From NCBI RefSeq assembly GCF_014898175.1, contig NZ_CP062948.1, forward strand, positions 1,860,001 to 1,924,000: a DNA stretch of 64,000 nucleotides. Reading direction: 5' to 3'. The notes under the pieces were generated by a model. It was given only the letters and a program-made list of their open reading frames with translations. It searched no databases and was not told where the DNA came from. Made by a program: the position numbers and the translations under genes. Of the stretch, positions 7,641-17,260 are shown one piece after another; positions within the stretch are counted from its first letter, which is position 1; each line of letters opens with the position of its first letter. This DNA comes from Bifidobacterium lemurum (GTDB lineage Bacteria; Actinomycetota; Actinomycetes; Actinomycetales; Bifidobacteriaceae).

Positions 7641-8954
7641 ATGAGCGTTGCGTATGAGAATGGCCGCGAACGCCCCGCCAACGAACACGAGACGATGCCG
7701 GTGGGGGAAGGGTATACCGAGGCCGACGAGGAGCGTTGGGCCCACGAGCCGCCGAAATCCAAAAGCCGAACCGCGTTCGAACGCGACCGCGCCCGTCTGA
7801 TCCATTCGTCGGCCCTGCGCCGTCTGGGCGCGAAAAGCCAGGTGCTGGTCGCCGGCACCGACGACTTCGCCCGCACCCGCCTGACCCATACGCTGGAAGT
7901 CGCCCAAATCGGCCGGCAGATCGGCGCGATGCTCGGCTGCGACCCGGACGTGGTCGACACCGCCTGCCTGGCGCACGACCTCGGCCACCCACCCTTCGGA
8001 CACAACGGCGAGAAGGCGCTCGCCGCCATCGCCCGCAATATCGGCGGATTCGAAGGCAACGCGCAGACCCTGCGCATCCTGACCCGGCTGGAACCCAAGG
8101 TCTTCCACGAGGACGGCCGCTCCGCCGGCGTGAACCTCACCCGCGCGGCCCTCGACGCCGCCGTCAAATATCCGTGGACCTACGCCGAAGCCATACGGGA
8201 CGATCCCGGCGGGCGAAGCGTGAAATTCTGCGTCTATCCCGACGACGAGCCCGTGTTCCGCTGGCTGAAAACCGGCGCCCCGCCGCGCGTCAAACCCATG
8301 GAATGCCAGGTGATGGACCTGGCCGACGACATCGCCTATTCGGTGCACGACGTGGAGGACGCCATCGCCACCGGCGCGTTCAACCCGATCGCGCTGACCG
8401 ATCCGCGCGTGCTGGACCGCATCGTCGAGGAAACCCATCAGTGGTACGGCGAGAAGTGGGATGGCGACGAACTGGTCGCGGCTTTCGAACGCCTGCAAAA
8501 GGAACGTATGTTCCCCGAGCATTTCAACGGCTCCCGGTCCGCCCTGGCCCAGCTGAAGAACATCACCAGCGACCTGATCGGCCGTTTCTGCCATTCGGTG
8601 GAGGAGACCACCCGCGAGGTCTACGGCGCGGGGCCGCTCACCCGCTATTCGGCGCATGTGGTGGTCCCCGAGCGGACCGGCTACGAGATCATGGCGCTCA
8701 AAGGCGTCGCCGTGCATTTCGTGATGGCGCCGCGCGAACAGGAGCCGTTCCACCAGCGCGAGCTTGACATCGTGGAGGATCTGGTCGACGTGCTGATGCG
8801 GGACGCCCCGCGAGCCTCGGACGTGCTGGAAAGCCAATTCCTCGCCGACTGGAACGAATCGACCAATGACGACGAGCGTCTGCGTGTCGCCGTGGATCAG
8901 GTGGCTTCGCTGACCGACAGCTCCGCCCTCGCGCTCCATTCGATTCTGTGCTGA
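7641..8954 (+). CDS. dgt: dGTPase-like HD-domain triphosphohydrolase
   Basis: Hydrolyses dNTPs to deoxynucleoside and triphosphate, a dNTP-pool sanitation role. It has 437 residues. ATG 7641 is preceded by AAAGGGGAGG, so the 9-residue frame extension to 7614 is rejected. The HD metal site is visible: the first histidine is in RTRLTHTLEV, and the HD pair is in CLAHDLGHPPFGHNGE. Further conserved blocks are MDLADDIAYSVHDVED and the N-terminal RTAFERDRARLIHSSALRRL. It lies 16 bp before dnaG, so the two are likely co-transcribed, as in other Actinobacteria. Confidence 0.92.
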   Translation: MSVAYENGRERPANEHETMPVGEGYTEADEERWAHEPPKSKSRTAFERDRARLIHSSALRRLGAKSQVLVAGTDDFARTRLTHTLEVAQIGRQIGAMLGCDPDVVDTACLAHDLGHPPFGHNGEKALAAIARNIGGFEGNAQTLRILTRLEPKVFHEDGRSAGVNLTRAALDAAVKYPWTYAEAIRDDPGGRSVKFCVYPDDEPVFRWLKTGAPPRVKPMECQVMDLADDIAYSVHDVEDAIATGAFNPIALTDPRVLDRIVEETHQWYGEKWDGDELVAAFERLQKERMFPEHFNGSRSALAQLKNITSDLIGRFCHSVEETTREVYGAGPLTRYSAHVVVPERTGYEIMALKGVAVHFVMAPREQEPFHQRELDIVEDLVDVLMRDAPRASDVLESQFLADWNESTNDDERLRVAVDQVASLTDSSALALHSILC

Positions 8955-8970
8955 CGGTAGTCTGGACGCC

Positions 8971-11091
8971 ATGGCCGGAATGATTCTGAAAGAGGACGTG
9001 GAGAAGGTGCGCGCGAGCGCGGACCTCTACGACATCGTATCCGCATCCGTCACGCTGCGGCCTTCCGGAACCGGCACCTACGTGGGCCTATGCCCCTTCC
9101 ACGACGAGAAAACCGGCAGCTTCAACGTGCGCCCCAACCTCGGGGTCTGGCATTGCTTCGGCTGCGGACTCGGCGGCGACGTGTTCAAATACGTCGAGAG
9201 GCAGGAGAACGTCGACTTCCGCGGCGCGGTCGAGCTGCTCGCCGACCGCTACCATATCGAACTGCACTACGAGCAGAACGGTCCCGCCCGGCCCGAGCAC
9301 GCCGACTCGAAGCGCACGCGCCTGCTGGAGGCGAACGAGGAGGCTCAGCGCTTCTTCGTCTCGCAGATCATGAGCAAGGAGGCGCTCGCCGCGCGCAAAC
9401 TCCTCGGCGGCCGCAACTTCACCCAAGCCGATTGCGAGCGTTTCGGATGCGGCTACGCTCCCCAAGGATGGGACAATCTCGTGCGCCATCTGGCCGGCAA
9501 AGGCTTCACCCAACAGGAGATGCTCGACGCCGGGCTCGCGCGCCAAGGCCAGCGCGGCATCTACGACTACTTCCGCGGCCGCGTGACCTGGCCGATCCGC
9601 GACTCCACCGGACGCACGCTCGGCTTCGGCGCGCGCAAACTCTACGACGACGACCAGATCTCCGCGAAATACATCAACACCCCCGACACGCAGCTCTACC
9701 GCAAAACGCAGGTGCTGTACGGCATCGATCTGGCCAAAGCCGCGATCGTGAAAAAACGCCAGGTGGTGATCGTCGAAGGCTACACCGATGTGATGGCCAT
9801 GCATCTGGCCGGCATCGACACCGCCGTGGCCACCTGCGGCACCGCGTTCGGCATGGAGCACGCGAAAATCGTGCGTCGTCTGATCGCCGACGACTCGTTG
9901 GGCGGAATCCAGCTCATCGGTCCGCTGAAAGTGGAGGGGCAGGCCCTAAGCTCGCGCATCGTGTTCACCTTCGACGGCGACGCCGCCGGGCAGAAGGCCG
10001 CCCTGCACGCCTTCGGCCTCGATTCGGCGTTCCTTTCGCAGACCTTCGTGGCCGTGGCCGACGACAATCTCGACCCGTGCGATCTGCGCATCGAACGCGG
10101 CAACGAGGCGGTGCGCTCGCTGATCGGCCACGCCAAGCCCCTGTTCGACTTCGTGATCGACGCGGCGATCAACCGTTTCGACACCACCTACGCCACCGGG
10201 CAGATGGGCGCGGTGAAAGCCGCGGCCCCGCTGATCGCGCAGATCCGCGACCGTTCGCTGGTGGACCTCTACACCCGCAAGGCCACGCGGCGCATCGGCG
10301 TGGACCTCGACATCATGCGCCGGGAAGTGAACGCCGCGCGCGCCCGGCTCAACGTGCGCGAGGACGACGCCTACGCCCCCAAACGGCGATTCGGCGCTTC
10401 GGGCGGCGCGAACGGCGCGGGCAACGGCATGGCCGCCGCGGACGGGACGCATCGCGGCGAGCAGGGCCGCAACCCCTACGACGATCCGGCGCGACGCCGG
10501 GCGCTGGAACACCGCGACGCCGCCGAACAGACGTATTTCCGCATCGACGACGCGGTGTTCATCGCCGAACAACAGTTCATGGCCATGCTGATCCAAGTGC
10601 CGCGCGCCATCGATCGGGAGATGTTCGGACGTCTCGCGCTCGCCAGCTTCATGACCCCGGTGTTCCGCACGATGTTCCAAGCGGTCGCCGCGGCCGGCGG
10701 ACTGCCCGGCGACGACACCCCGCAGGGACTGTGGATGCACAATCTCACCAAGGCGGGCGGCCCGATGCTGGAGTCGACGATCAACGAGCTGGCCGTCATG
10801 CCGCTGCCCCTGCCGGAATCCGACAGGCAGGGCGAGCCGCCCGCAGGCGCGCAGTCGGGCGGTGCCGCCGCCGCGCAGCTCAAGCCCGCCAGCAAAGAGG
10901 AGAGGCGCTACGCCGCAGAACTCATCGCCAAACTGCTTGATATGGGACTGATGCGGCGGATCGGCGCGGCCAAACGGAAGATGGCCGCGCTGCCCGACGG
11001 TGGGGAGAAGATCGCCCTGCTCGGCGAGATCACCCGCATGGAGACCGAGCGCAAGGACCTGCAGTCGCAGATCTACAACAGCGGCGTCTGA
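8971..11091 (+). CDS. dnaG: DNA primase
   Basis: Synthesises RNA primers for replication. It has 706 residues, longer than the usual 580-640. The N-terminal zinc-binding domain has CPFHDEKTGSFNV and HCFGCGLGGD at about residues 40-68. The TOPRIM catalytic core has VVIVEGYTDVMAMH and FTFDGDAAGQKAAL. The C-terminal part has a low-complexity Gly/Ala linker followed by a helicase-interaction-type region. A loop between the TOPRIM motifs (SLGGIQLIGPLKVEGQ) is longer than in the E. coli enzyme. ATG 8971 has no strong ribosome-binding site. ATG 8980 is an alternative. Confidence 0.95.
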   Translation: MAGMILKEDVEKVRASADLYDIVSASVTLRPSGTGTYVGLCPFHDEKTGSFNVRPNLGVWHCFGCGLGGDVFKYVERQENVDFRGAVELLADRYHIELHYEQNGPARPEHADSKRTRLLEANEEAQRFFVSQIMSKEALAARKLLGGRNFTQADCERFGCGYAPQGWDNLVRHLAGKGFTQQEMLDAGLARQGQRGIYDYFRGRVTWPIRDSTGRTLGFGARKLYDDDQISAKYINTPDTQLYRKTQVLYGIDLAKAAIVKKRQVVIVEGYTDVMAMHLAGIDTAVATCGTAFGMEHAKIVRRLIADDSLGGIQLIGPLKVEGQALSSRIVFTFDGDAAGQKAALHAFGLDSAFLSQTFVAVADDNLDPCDLRIERGNEAVRSLIGHAKPLFDFVIDAAINRFDTTYATGQMGAVKAAAPLIAQIRDRSLVDLYTRKATRRIGVDLDIMRREVNAARARLNVREDDAYAPKRRFGASGGANGAGNGMAAADGTHRGEQGRNPYDDPARRRALEHRDAAEQTYFRIDDAVFIAEQQFMAMLIQVPRAIDREMFGRLALASFMTPVFRTMFQAVAAAGGLPGDDTPQGLWMHNLTKAGGPMLESTINELAVMPLPLPESDRQGEPPAGAQSGGAAAAQLKPASKEERRYAAELIAKLLDMGLMRRIGAAKRKMAALPDGGEKIALLGEITRMETERKDLQSQIYNSGV

Positions 11092-11150
11092 ATCCTTCGG
11101 TTGCGCCTTCCGCCTGGTCTGATCAACGTCGTTCCAGTCGGGGATGCTTG

Positions 11151-11224
11151 TGCCTCGCTGCACTCCGCTCGGCATGACGTTGATGCGTGATCGATGTCAT
11201 CCCGAGCGGAGTCGAGGGATCTCC
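11151..11224. repeat. Dispersed palindromic repeat (REP-like), copy 2
   Basis: The arms appear in the opposite order to copy 1: CTCCGCTCGGCATGAC ends at 11178, and GTCATCCCGAGCGGAG begins at 11196. It lies between the convergent dnaG and phnX genes. Confidence 0.8.
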
Positions 11225-11252
11225 AAACAGGGCCGCTCCGCCGCTCCGCCGC

Positions 11253-12038
11253 TCAGCCGAGCTGGGAGAGCAGAACGGGAAGTTCCGCCATCGTGTCGAT
11301 GACGGCATCGGCGCCCGCGGCGAGGAACGCGTCACGGGCCGCGTCACGGGCGGACTGACGATCGGCGGGGGAGAGCGCTTCGAATTCGGACTCGCCGAAT
11401 CCCATCTGGGAACTGCCCTCGGTCACGGCTATGGTGAAGCAGCCGGCGGCCTTGCCTTCCCTGACGTCGGAGATCGTGTCGCCCACCTTGGCCACGCGGC
11501 GCACATCGGGCAGCCGCAGCGCGCGCATGTTCGCGAACACCATATACGGGTAGGGGCGGCCGAACCCGTCGGTGGAATCCGGCGTGATCCAGCAGTCGGG
11601 CGCATAGCCCCGCTCGGCGGCCTTCGGTGCCACGATGGCCATCATCGAGTCGGTGAAGCCGGTGGTCGAGCCGATGCGCAGCCCCTGCTCCCGCAGCGAC
11701 GCGACCGCGTCGAGCACGCCCGGCTTGGGGTCGGCGTAGTGGTCGAGGATGGACAGCAGCTTCGGCTCGTACACCGCGTACATGGCGTCCACATCCGCGT
11801 CGGTGGGTGAGGAACCGGCATGCGCCGCCGTCCACTGGTCCGACAGACGTTCGCCGGCGAGCATGGTTTTGATATGGTCCCATTTGAGCATGCCCATCGG
11901 GGCGCGCGTCTCATCCATGGTGGGATCCATGCCGAATTCGCGGAAGGTCTCCTGGAACGCGGCGACGGGGGCGAAACAGCCGTAGTCCACGGTGGTGCCC
12001 GCCCAGTCGAAGATCACGGCGTCGAAACGGGAAATCAT
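11253..12038 (-). CDS. phnX: Phosphonoacetaldehyde hydrolase (phosphonatase)
   Basis: HAD-superfamily enzyme that cleaves the C-P bond of phosphonoacetaldehyde to acetaldehyde and phosphate, the last step of 2-aminoethylphosphonate degradation. It has 261 residues, a typical length. The nucleophile is D11 in FDWAGTT. The family-specific Schiff-base lysine is K52 in MGMLKWDH. The downstream motifs GSTTGFT and KVGDTISDVREG are the HAD threonine and acidic motifs. It follows phnW by 58 bp on the same strand, at the end of the operon. Confidence 0.95.
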   Translation of the reverse strand: MISRFDAVIFDWAGTTVDYGCFAPVAAFQETFREFGMDPTMDETRAPMGMLKWDHIKTMLAGERLSDQWTAAHAGSSPTDADVDAMYAVYEPKLLSILDHYADPKPGVLDAVASLREQGLRIGSTTGFTDSMMAIVAPKAAERGYAPDCWITPDSTDGFGRPYPYMVFANMRALRLPDVRRVAKVGDTISDVREGKAAGCFTIAVTEGSSQMGFGESEFEALSPADRQSARDAARDAFLAAGADAVIDTMAELPVLLSQLG

Positions 12039-12096
12039 AGTGAGGTGTCTCCTTGTCTATTTGTCTATCGAATGAATGATGCGGCCGTACGGCGCG

Positions 12097-13302
12097 TCAG
12101 GCGGCGAGCTTGACGTTGTCGGGGGCCTCGGCCTTGATGTCGGCACCGGCGGCGTCCATGCGGGCCAACGCCTCGGCGAGGTCGGCGGCGCCGCAGGCCG
12201 CCTCGAGCAGGCCGCGCGCGTCCATGTATTCGGCGAACAGCGTGGTGACCCGTTCGATGTCGTCGGCGTAGATCTCGCCGATATTGCCCAGTCGGAACGT
12301 CTCCTCGTCGGTGAGCTTGCCGGGGTAGATCGCGTAGCCGCGTTCCTTGATGAACGCGTACATGTCGGAGAAGTCGAAATCCGTGCCTTCGGGGTAGAGG
12401 AAGGTGGTAATGATCGGTCCCTGATGATCCGTCAGGTACGTGGAGAATCCGAGCTTCGCCATACGGGCGATAAGCAGACGGTTGTTGAGCGCGTAGCGGG
12501 CGGCGCGCGCCGGCAGTCCGCCTTCGGCGCGCATCTCGTCCAAGGCCTTGGCGAAGGCGAGCACCACATGCGTCGGCGAGGTGTAGCGCCACTTGCCCCG
12601 GCCGTCCTCAAGACCGCGCCACTGGTCGTACAGGTCGAGCGACAGGCTGCGGGCCTTGCCCCGGGAGGCCTCGAGCGCGTCGCGGTTGGCGATGATGAAG
12701 CTGAATCCCGGCACGCCTTGGATGCATTTGTTCGCGGAGCTGACCAGAAAATCGATGCCCCACTCCTCGACGGGGATGTCCACGCCGCCGAACGAGCTCA
12801 TCGCGTCCACCATGACGGTCCGGGCGCGCGATTTGGCCACGCGGGCCACGTCTTCGATGTCATTGAGCAGGCCGGAGGTGGTCTCCGAATGGATCATCGA
12901 CACGTGGGTGATGGTGGGGTCGGCGTCCAGCAGTTCGGCCACGCGTGCCGCGCTGGGGATGCGGTCGTAGGGTTCCGCGTAGCGCACGTACCGCACGCCC
13001 GCGTGCTCGCAGATCTTCACCTGACGGTCGCCGTACGCGCCGTTGGTGCACAGCAGCACTTTCTCATCCTTGCCGACCACCGAGGTGATCACGCTTTCCA
13101 CACCGAAGGTGCCGGAGCCCTGCATCAGCACGGCGGTGTAATGCGAGGGGTCGCAGTGGGCGAGCTCGACCAGTTCCGCGCGGATGCGCTGGGTGATGGC
13201 CTTGTAGTCGTCATCCCACGTGCAATGGTCGAACAGCATCCGCTCCTTGACCGTGCGGGTGGTGGTCAGCGGTCCGGGGGTGAGCAGCTTGTAGTCGTTC
13301 AT
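12097..13302 (-). CDS. phnW: 2-aminoethylphosphonate-pyruvate transaminase
   Basis: PLP enzyme that moves the amino group of 2-aminoethylphosphonate to pyruvate, giving phosphonoacetaldehyde and alanine. It has 401 residues, slightly longer than the usual 365-370. The N-terminus KLLTPGPLTTTRTVKERML is a family hallmark. The PLP lysine lies in SSANKCIQGVPGF. Substrate-site motifs such as MQGSGTFGVE and the VDAMSSFGG strand are intact. It lies between the transporter gene and phnX, so transport and catabolism are in one operon. Confidence 0.95.
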   Translation of the reverse strand: MNDYKLLTPGPLTTTRTVKERMLFDHCTWDDDYKAITQRIRAELVELAHCDPSHYTAVLMQGSGTFGVESVITSVVGKDEKVLLCTNGAYGDRQVKICEHAGVRYVRYAEPYDRIPSAARVAELLDADPTITHVSMIHSETTSGLLNDIEDVARVAKSRARTVMVDAMSSFGGVDIPVEEWGIDFLVSSANKCIQGVPGFSFIIANRDALEASRGKARSLSLDLYDQWRGLEDGRGKWRYTSPTHVVLAFAKALDEMRAEGGLPARAARYALNNRLLIARMAKLGFSTYLTDHQGPIITTFLYPEGTDFDFSDMYAFIKERGYAIYPGKLTDEETFRLGNIGEIYADDIERVTTLFAEYMDARGLLEAACGAADLAEALARMDAAGADIKAEAPDNVKLAA

Positions 13303-13386
13303 GGGGTTCTCCTTATGGTTGGTCCAGAGGTGGATTGATGGATTGAGGGTTGATGGATGCGCGGATCGGCGGATGCGATGGTTCGC

Positions 13387-16200
13387 CTATTGTTCGGCGG
13401 CGCGTTTGCATGCGGCCGAGAAGTCCTGGTGCCGTTGCAGCAGGTCGACGCTCAATGACTCGGGGAAGGTCCTCGGATTGGCTGATCCGCCGGCCGGCGC
13501 CTGTTCTCCCACGTACAGCGGCGTCGGATACGTCTCCAACAGTTCGCCGCGCGCTTGGTCGACCATGACCGCGGCCATGGCCTGCGCTTTGGGATTGGTG
13601 TCGTCGCCCTTGTCGAGCACCGCCACCGATTCGGTGATCGCGTAGTTGCCCTCGCTGGGATCGACCACCTCGATCGGCAATCCGTCGCGCTGGTCGGCCA
13701 CAGCCTGATGGCGCAGTCCGAAGCCGATGACCGCCTCGCCGGCGCGCACGGATTTCAACGGGCCGGATCCCGATTGTTCCAGATGAGGGCCCGCGTTGCG
13801 GTAGATCGCGGCGAGGATGCGCTTGCCTTCGTCGCCGGTGCCGTAGGCGTCGGCGATCGCCTGCACCATCAGCCAGCCGGTTGAGGAGCCTTCCATATCG
13901 GGCACGGCGATCAATCCCTCGTATTGCGGATCGGCCAGATCGGCCAGACTGGTCGGCGCGTCGACTCCGGCTTCCGCCAGCGCGGTGGTGTTGACGAAGA
14001 TCGCTCCCTCCTGCGCGGTGGTCGGACGCCTCCAATCAGGGGCCTTCGAATTCTCGCTGTCGCCGAGCGGCTTGCTGGTGACCTCGGTCAGGTCGGCGAA
14101 CATGTGGTTGCGTTTCTGCGCCGAATCGATGTAGTAGGAGCTCATCGTGACCACATCGGCCTCCAGCGCCCTGCCTTCGGCCAGCATCTTGCCGCCGAGT
14201 TCGGAGGTGCCGAAGGACTGGATGATGTACTGGTCCTTATAGCCGTTGCCATCCAACGCATGCTGGAAGGCTTCCACCGCCTCGTCGTCGGCGTTCGTGT
14301 AGATCACCACCTGACCGTCCGCGGTGGCCGTGCCGGAGAAGGCGCCGCATCCGAACGCGACGAGCAGCACGGCGAGCGTGCCCGCCAGCGCTCCGGTGGC
14401 GCCGCGGCGGATGCGGCCGCCGGCCGCCGCCATCCGTGTTCGCAATCCCGCCGACATGTCGGCGCGGGCCGCCGATGCGACCGTGATCGCGGACGCGGCC
14501 GTGACGCGGCGTTTGCGGGTGAGCAGCGCGACCAGGCCTTTGACGGCCAGATTGGCGGCGAGGATGAGCAGCGACAGCGTGAAGATCTCATCGAACTGCG
14601 CCAGATGCTGCAAGGCGGAGATCTTCGTGGTGATGACCTGCGTATGCGCGCCGGTCAGGAACACGACCGCGGAGATCGTGACCATCGCGTTGACGAAGTA
14701 GTAGCCGAACGCCTGCAGAATCGTCGGCGCCGCGTTCGGCGTGACCACGCGCACGATCGTCTTGGCCCAGTTGTCGCCCATCAGACGGGCGGTGGTCTCC
14801 CACGAGCCGTTCATTTTGGACAGGGAATCCTTGATCATCTGATAGGGCGTGGCGAAGTAGTGCACCACATTCGCGATGATGAGGATCCAGAACGTGTTCT
14901 GCAGTCCGGTGCCGGAGAAGGCGAACAGGAACGCGATGCCGAGCACCATGCCGGGCACGGTGTTGATCACCGCCGAGACGGAGTCCACGGCGCGTTTCGC
15001 CCAGACGGGCAGTTTCGAACGCGAGGAGACCAAGGCGGCCGCGTAGGCGAACAGGCATCCGATAAGCGCGGTCATGACCGCGACATACAGCGAGTTGACG
15101 AACACCTGCGTGAGTTCGGAGTCCCCGAACAACGCGGTGATGCGGCCAAGCGTGAACCCGGTGTCGAAGGGCCATTCGTTGACGAAGGGGATAAGCGCGA
15201 TCACGACGAACAGGCTCAGCATGGCGGCCAGCGTCGCCACCGAGGCCAGGGCGCACGCCCAGTCGCGACGGCGACCTTTGGGAGGGTCGACCGGTGAGAC
15301 CTTCGTATAGCGGATCGAGAAACGTTCGAGCACGGCCATCAACGTGATGGAGATGATCGAGGGGACGAGCATGAACACGGCGATGACCGCGCCGCGGTTG
15401 AAGTTCGGGATGGAGCCGAGCATCTGGTTGAACAGGGTCATGGCGAGCACGTCATAGGTGCCTCCGACCGAGGTGGGGATGCCGTAGTCGGTGAAGCTCA
15501 GGAAGAACGCCTGGATGAACGCGGTCGCCAGCGTGCCGATCAGCGGGCGCACGATGGTGTTCAGGAACGTCGTCACGGGAGGGTCGCCCATGATATGCGA
15601 GACGATGACGAACCTCTTGTCCACGAATCGGAAACCGTTGTGGATGAGCAGGAAGCAGGTCGGCAGCGTGTAGACCACATAGCCGATCAGCAGTCCGTTG
15701 AATCCGTAGATGTCGAATGGCTGCCATCCCAGAAGACGGGTGATGAGGCCCTGCTTGCCGAACGAGTAGATGATGGCGAAGCCGTAGGTGATGGTCGGCA
15801 GCAGCATCGGCACCTGCGTGAGCAGCGTGATGGCCCGTTTGAGCCAGCCGGGCACGTTGGTGCAGTTGACCGTGTAGGCCAGCAGGAACGCGAGCAGCAC
15901 GGCCAGTGCGGCCGATGCGGCGGACACCTTCAGCGAGTTGAGCGTCGACGTGGCGAATTCGGGTTGGGAGACCACCGACGTCCAATTCGCCAACGTGGCC
16001 GCTCCCTCGCCGTTTTGGAACGAGGTGATGGCGACCAGCGCCATCGGCGCGATGAGGAAGCAGCCGAAGGCGATGGCGACGATCGCGAACAGCGTCCACA
16101 GCTCGGTCTGTTTGGGAGCGTGGGGGCGGCGTTCGTAATTGACGACGTCGGGGCGGATGTTGGACAGCTGCCTGCCGGCCCGGATGGATTCGACGGACAT
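13387..16200 (-). CDS. AEP-type ABC importer: two permease domains fused to a substrate-binding protein
   Basis: One uninterrupted 937-residue frame holds three proteins that are normally separate or paired. Residues about 30-310 and 340-590 are two binding-protein-dependent permease domains, each with an EAA-type loop (near SHIMGDPPVTTFLNTIVRP and ARLMGDNWAKTIVRVVTP). After a basic linker comes one hydrophobic segment (GALAGTLAVLLVAFGCG). A periplasmic-binding-protein domain follows from about residue 627 (VVIYTNADDEAVEAFQ). Twelve helices plus one extra would put the binding domain outside the cell. ATG 16200 has GGAGG 8 bases upstream, inside the end of the ATPase gene, so translation is coupled. 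The family is the PhnU2/PhnS2 type. Confidence 0.9.
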   Translation of the reverse strand: MSVESIRAGRQLSNIRPDVVNYERRPHAPKQTELWTLFAIVAIAFGCFLIAPMALVAITSFQNGEGAATLANWTSVVSQPEFATSTLNSLKVSAASAALAVLLAFLLAYTVNCTNVPGWLKRAITLLTQVPMLLPTITYGFAIIYSFGKQGLITRLLGWQPFDIYGFNGLLIGYVVYTLPTCFLLIHNGFRFVDKRFVIVSHIMGDPPVTTFLNTIVRPLIGTLATAFIQAFFLSFTDYGIPTSVGGTYDVLAMTLFNQMLGSIPNFNRGAVIAVFMLVPSIISITLMAVLERFSIRYTKVSPVDPPKGRRRDWACALASVATLAAMLSLFVVIALIPFVNEWPFDTGFTLGRITALFGDSELTQVFVNSLYVAVMTALIGCLFAYAAALVSSRSKLPVWAKRAVDSVSAVINTVPGMVLGIAFLFAFSGTGLQNTFWILIIANVVHYFATPYQMIKDSLSKMNGSWETTARLMGDNWAKTIVRVVTPNAAPTILQAFGYYFVNAMVTISAVVFLTGAHTQVITTKISALQHLAQFDEIFTLSLLILAANLAVKGLVALLTRKRRVTAASAITVASAARADMSAGLRTRMAAAGGRIRRGATGALAGTLAVLLVAFGCGAFSGTATADGQVVIYTNADDEAVEAFQHALDGNGYKDQYIIQSFGTSELGGKMLAEGRALEADVVTMSSYYIDSAQKRNHMFADLTEVTSKPLGDSENSKAPDWRRPTTAQEGAIFVNTTALAEAGVDAPTSLADLADPQYEGLIAVPDMEGSSTGWLMVQAIADAYGTGDEGKRILAAIYRNAGPHLEQSGSGPLKSVRAGEAVIGFGLRHQAVADQRDGLPIEVVDPSEGNYAITESVAVLDKGDDTNPKAQAMAAVMVDQARGELLETYPTPLYVGEQAPAGGSANPRTFPESLSVDLLQRHQDFSAACKRAAEQ

Positions 16201-16201
16201 C

Positions 16202-16987
16202 TCACGCCTCCTGCGCCGCGGCGTCAAGGGGCCGCGCGCCGTCGTCGTCGCTGAACAGCGAGTAGATGTTGTTGCGTTTGACCTCCAGCTGGCGCAGGAT
16301 GAACGAGCGGACGAAATCGCTCGCCGGATGTTCGAGGATGTTCTCCGGGGTGTCGTATTGCGCGATGTGGCCTCCGTTGAGGATGAGCACGCGGTCGCTC
16401 ATCGTGCACGCCTCCTCCGGATCATGCGTGACCATGATCGTCGTGAGCCGGTATTGCTCGACGATCTGCGCGATCTTGGCTTTGATCGACTCCTTGATCA
16501 CGCCGTCGAGGGCGGCGAGCGGCTCGTCGAGCAGCAGCAGCCGGGGCTTCATCACCAGCGTGCGGGCCAACGCCACGCGCTGCTTCTGTCCGCCCGACAA
16601 TTCGTCGATCCGCTTGTCCAGATGCTCTTCGAGACCGAGCAGTCCGATCAGTTCGCGGATCTCGTCCGCGGTCGAGACGCCCGGATGGTTGCGCAGGCCG
16701 TAGGTGATGTTCTCATAGGCGTTGAGGTTGGGAAACAGCGCGTAGTCCTGGAACACGATGTTGAAACCGCGCTTCTCCATCGGCACGTCGGTCAGATCCT
16801 CGTCGTCGAGCAGGAGGCGGCCGGAGGTCGCGTCGGTGATGCCGAGCACGATGTTGAGCAGGGTGGTTTTGCCGCCGCCCGAGGGGCCGAGGATCGACAT
16901 GATCTGGCCGTCATCCAGCGTCAGGCTGATGTCGTCGAGCACGCGTGCGTCCCCAAACGACTTGGAGATGTTCTTCAGTTCGAGCAT
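16202..16987 (-). CDS. ABC transporter ATP-binding protein (AEP/PotA type)
   Basis: Energises uptake through the adjacent permease. It has 261 residues. Walker A is GPSGGGKTT, the Q-loop lies in VFQDYALFPNL, the signature is LSGGQKQRVALA, Walker B is LLLLDEPLAALD, and the switch histidine is in MVTHDPEEA. It lacks the long C-terminal regulatory domain of PotA. The start is ATG 16987, where the domain begins; ATG 16996 is possible. Its stop lies one base from the fused permease start. It is the first transport gene of the phosphonate operon. Confidence 0.92.
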   Translation of the reverse strand: MLELKNISKSFGDARVLDDISLTLDDGQIMSILGPSGGGKTTLLNIVLGITDATSGRLLLDDEDLTDVPMEKRGFNIVFQDYALFPNLNAYENITYGLRNHPGVSTADEIRELIGLLGLEEHLDKRIDELSGGQKQRVALARTLVMKPRLLLLDEPLAALDGVIKESIKAKIAQIVEQYRLTTIMVTHDPEEACTMSDRVLILNGGHIAQYDTPENILEHPASDFVRSFILRQLEVKRNNIYSLFSDDDGARPLDAAAQEA

Positions 16988-17145
16988 GGTTCTCATTTCT
17001 TGACGATGCGCCACGTCTTCCCGACGTGGAGGACAGGTGTCGCCGGACGGTCCGGCGTGGGCGTCGGCCCGATACCATCGTCGCCCCGCGGACTGGCGTA
17101 TGGCGTCGGATTGGGGGAAAGCCATGGGAAATGAATGTGAACAGC

Positions 17146-17185
17146 AAGCGAAACTACGTCGCTTTGATGAAGTTTTGTAGTTTTC
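17146..17185. promoter_or_regulatory. Candidate operator upstream of the phosphonate operon
   Basis: Two overlapping inverted repeats lie in the 273-bp gap between the RpiR gene and the ATPase gene. AAGCGA (17146-17151) mirrors TCGCTT (17159-17164). GAAACTAC (17150-17157) mirrors GTAGTTTTC (17177-17185). A near copy of the stretch at 17149-17166 lies before the transporter at 21 kb. The rest of the gap shows no gene. Confidence 0.5.
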
Positions 17186-17260
17186 CCTCGTCGAACGCAT
17201 CCGTCGGGCCGGCGGATGCGTCGGTGATTCCGGATGCGTTGCCGCGGGCGGATGCGCTGC

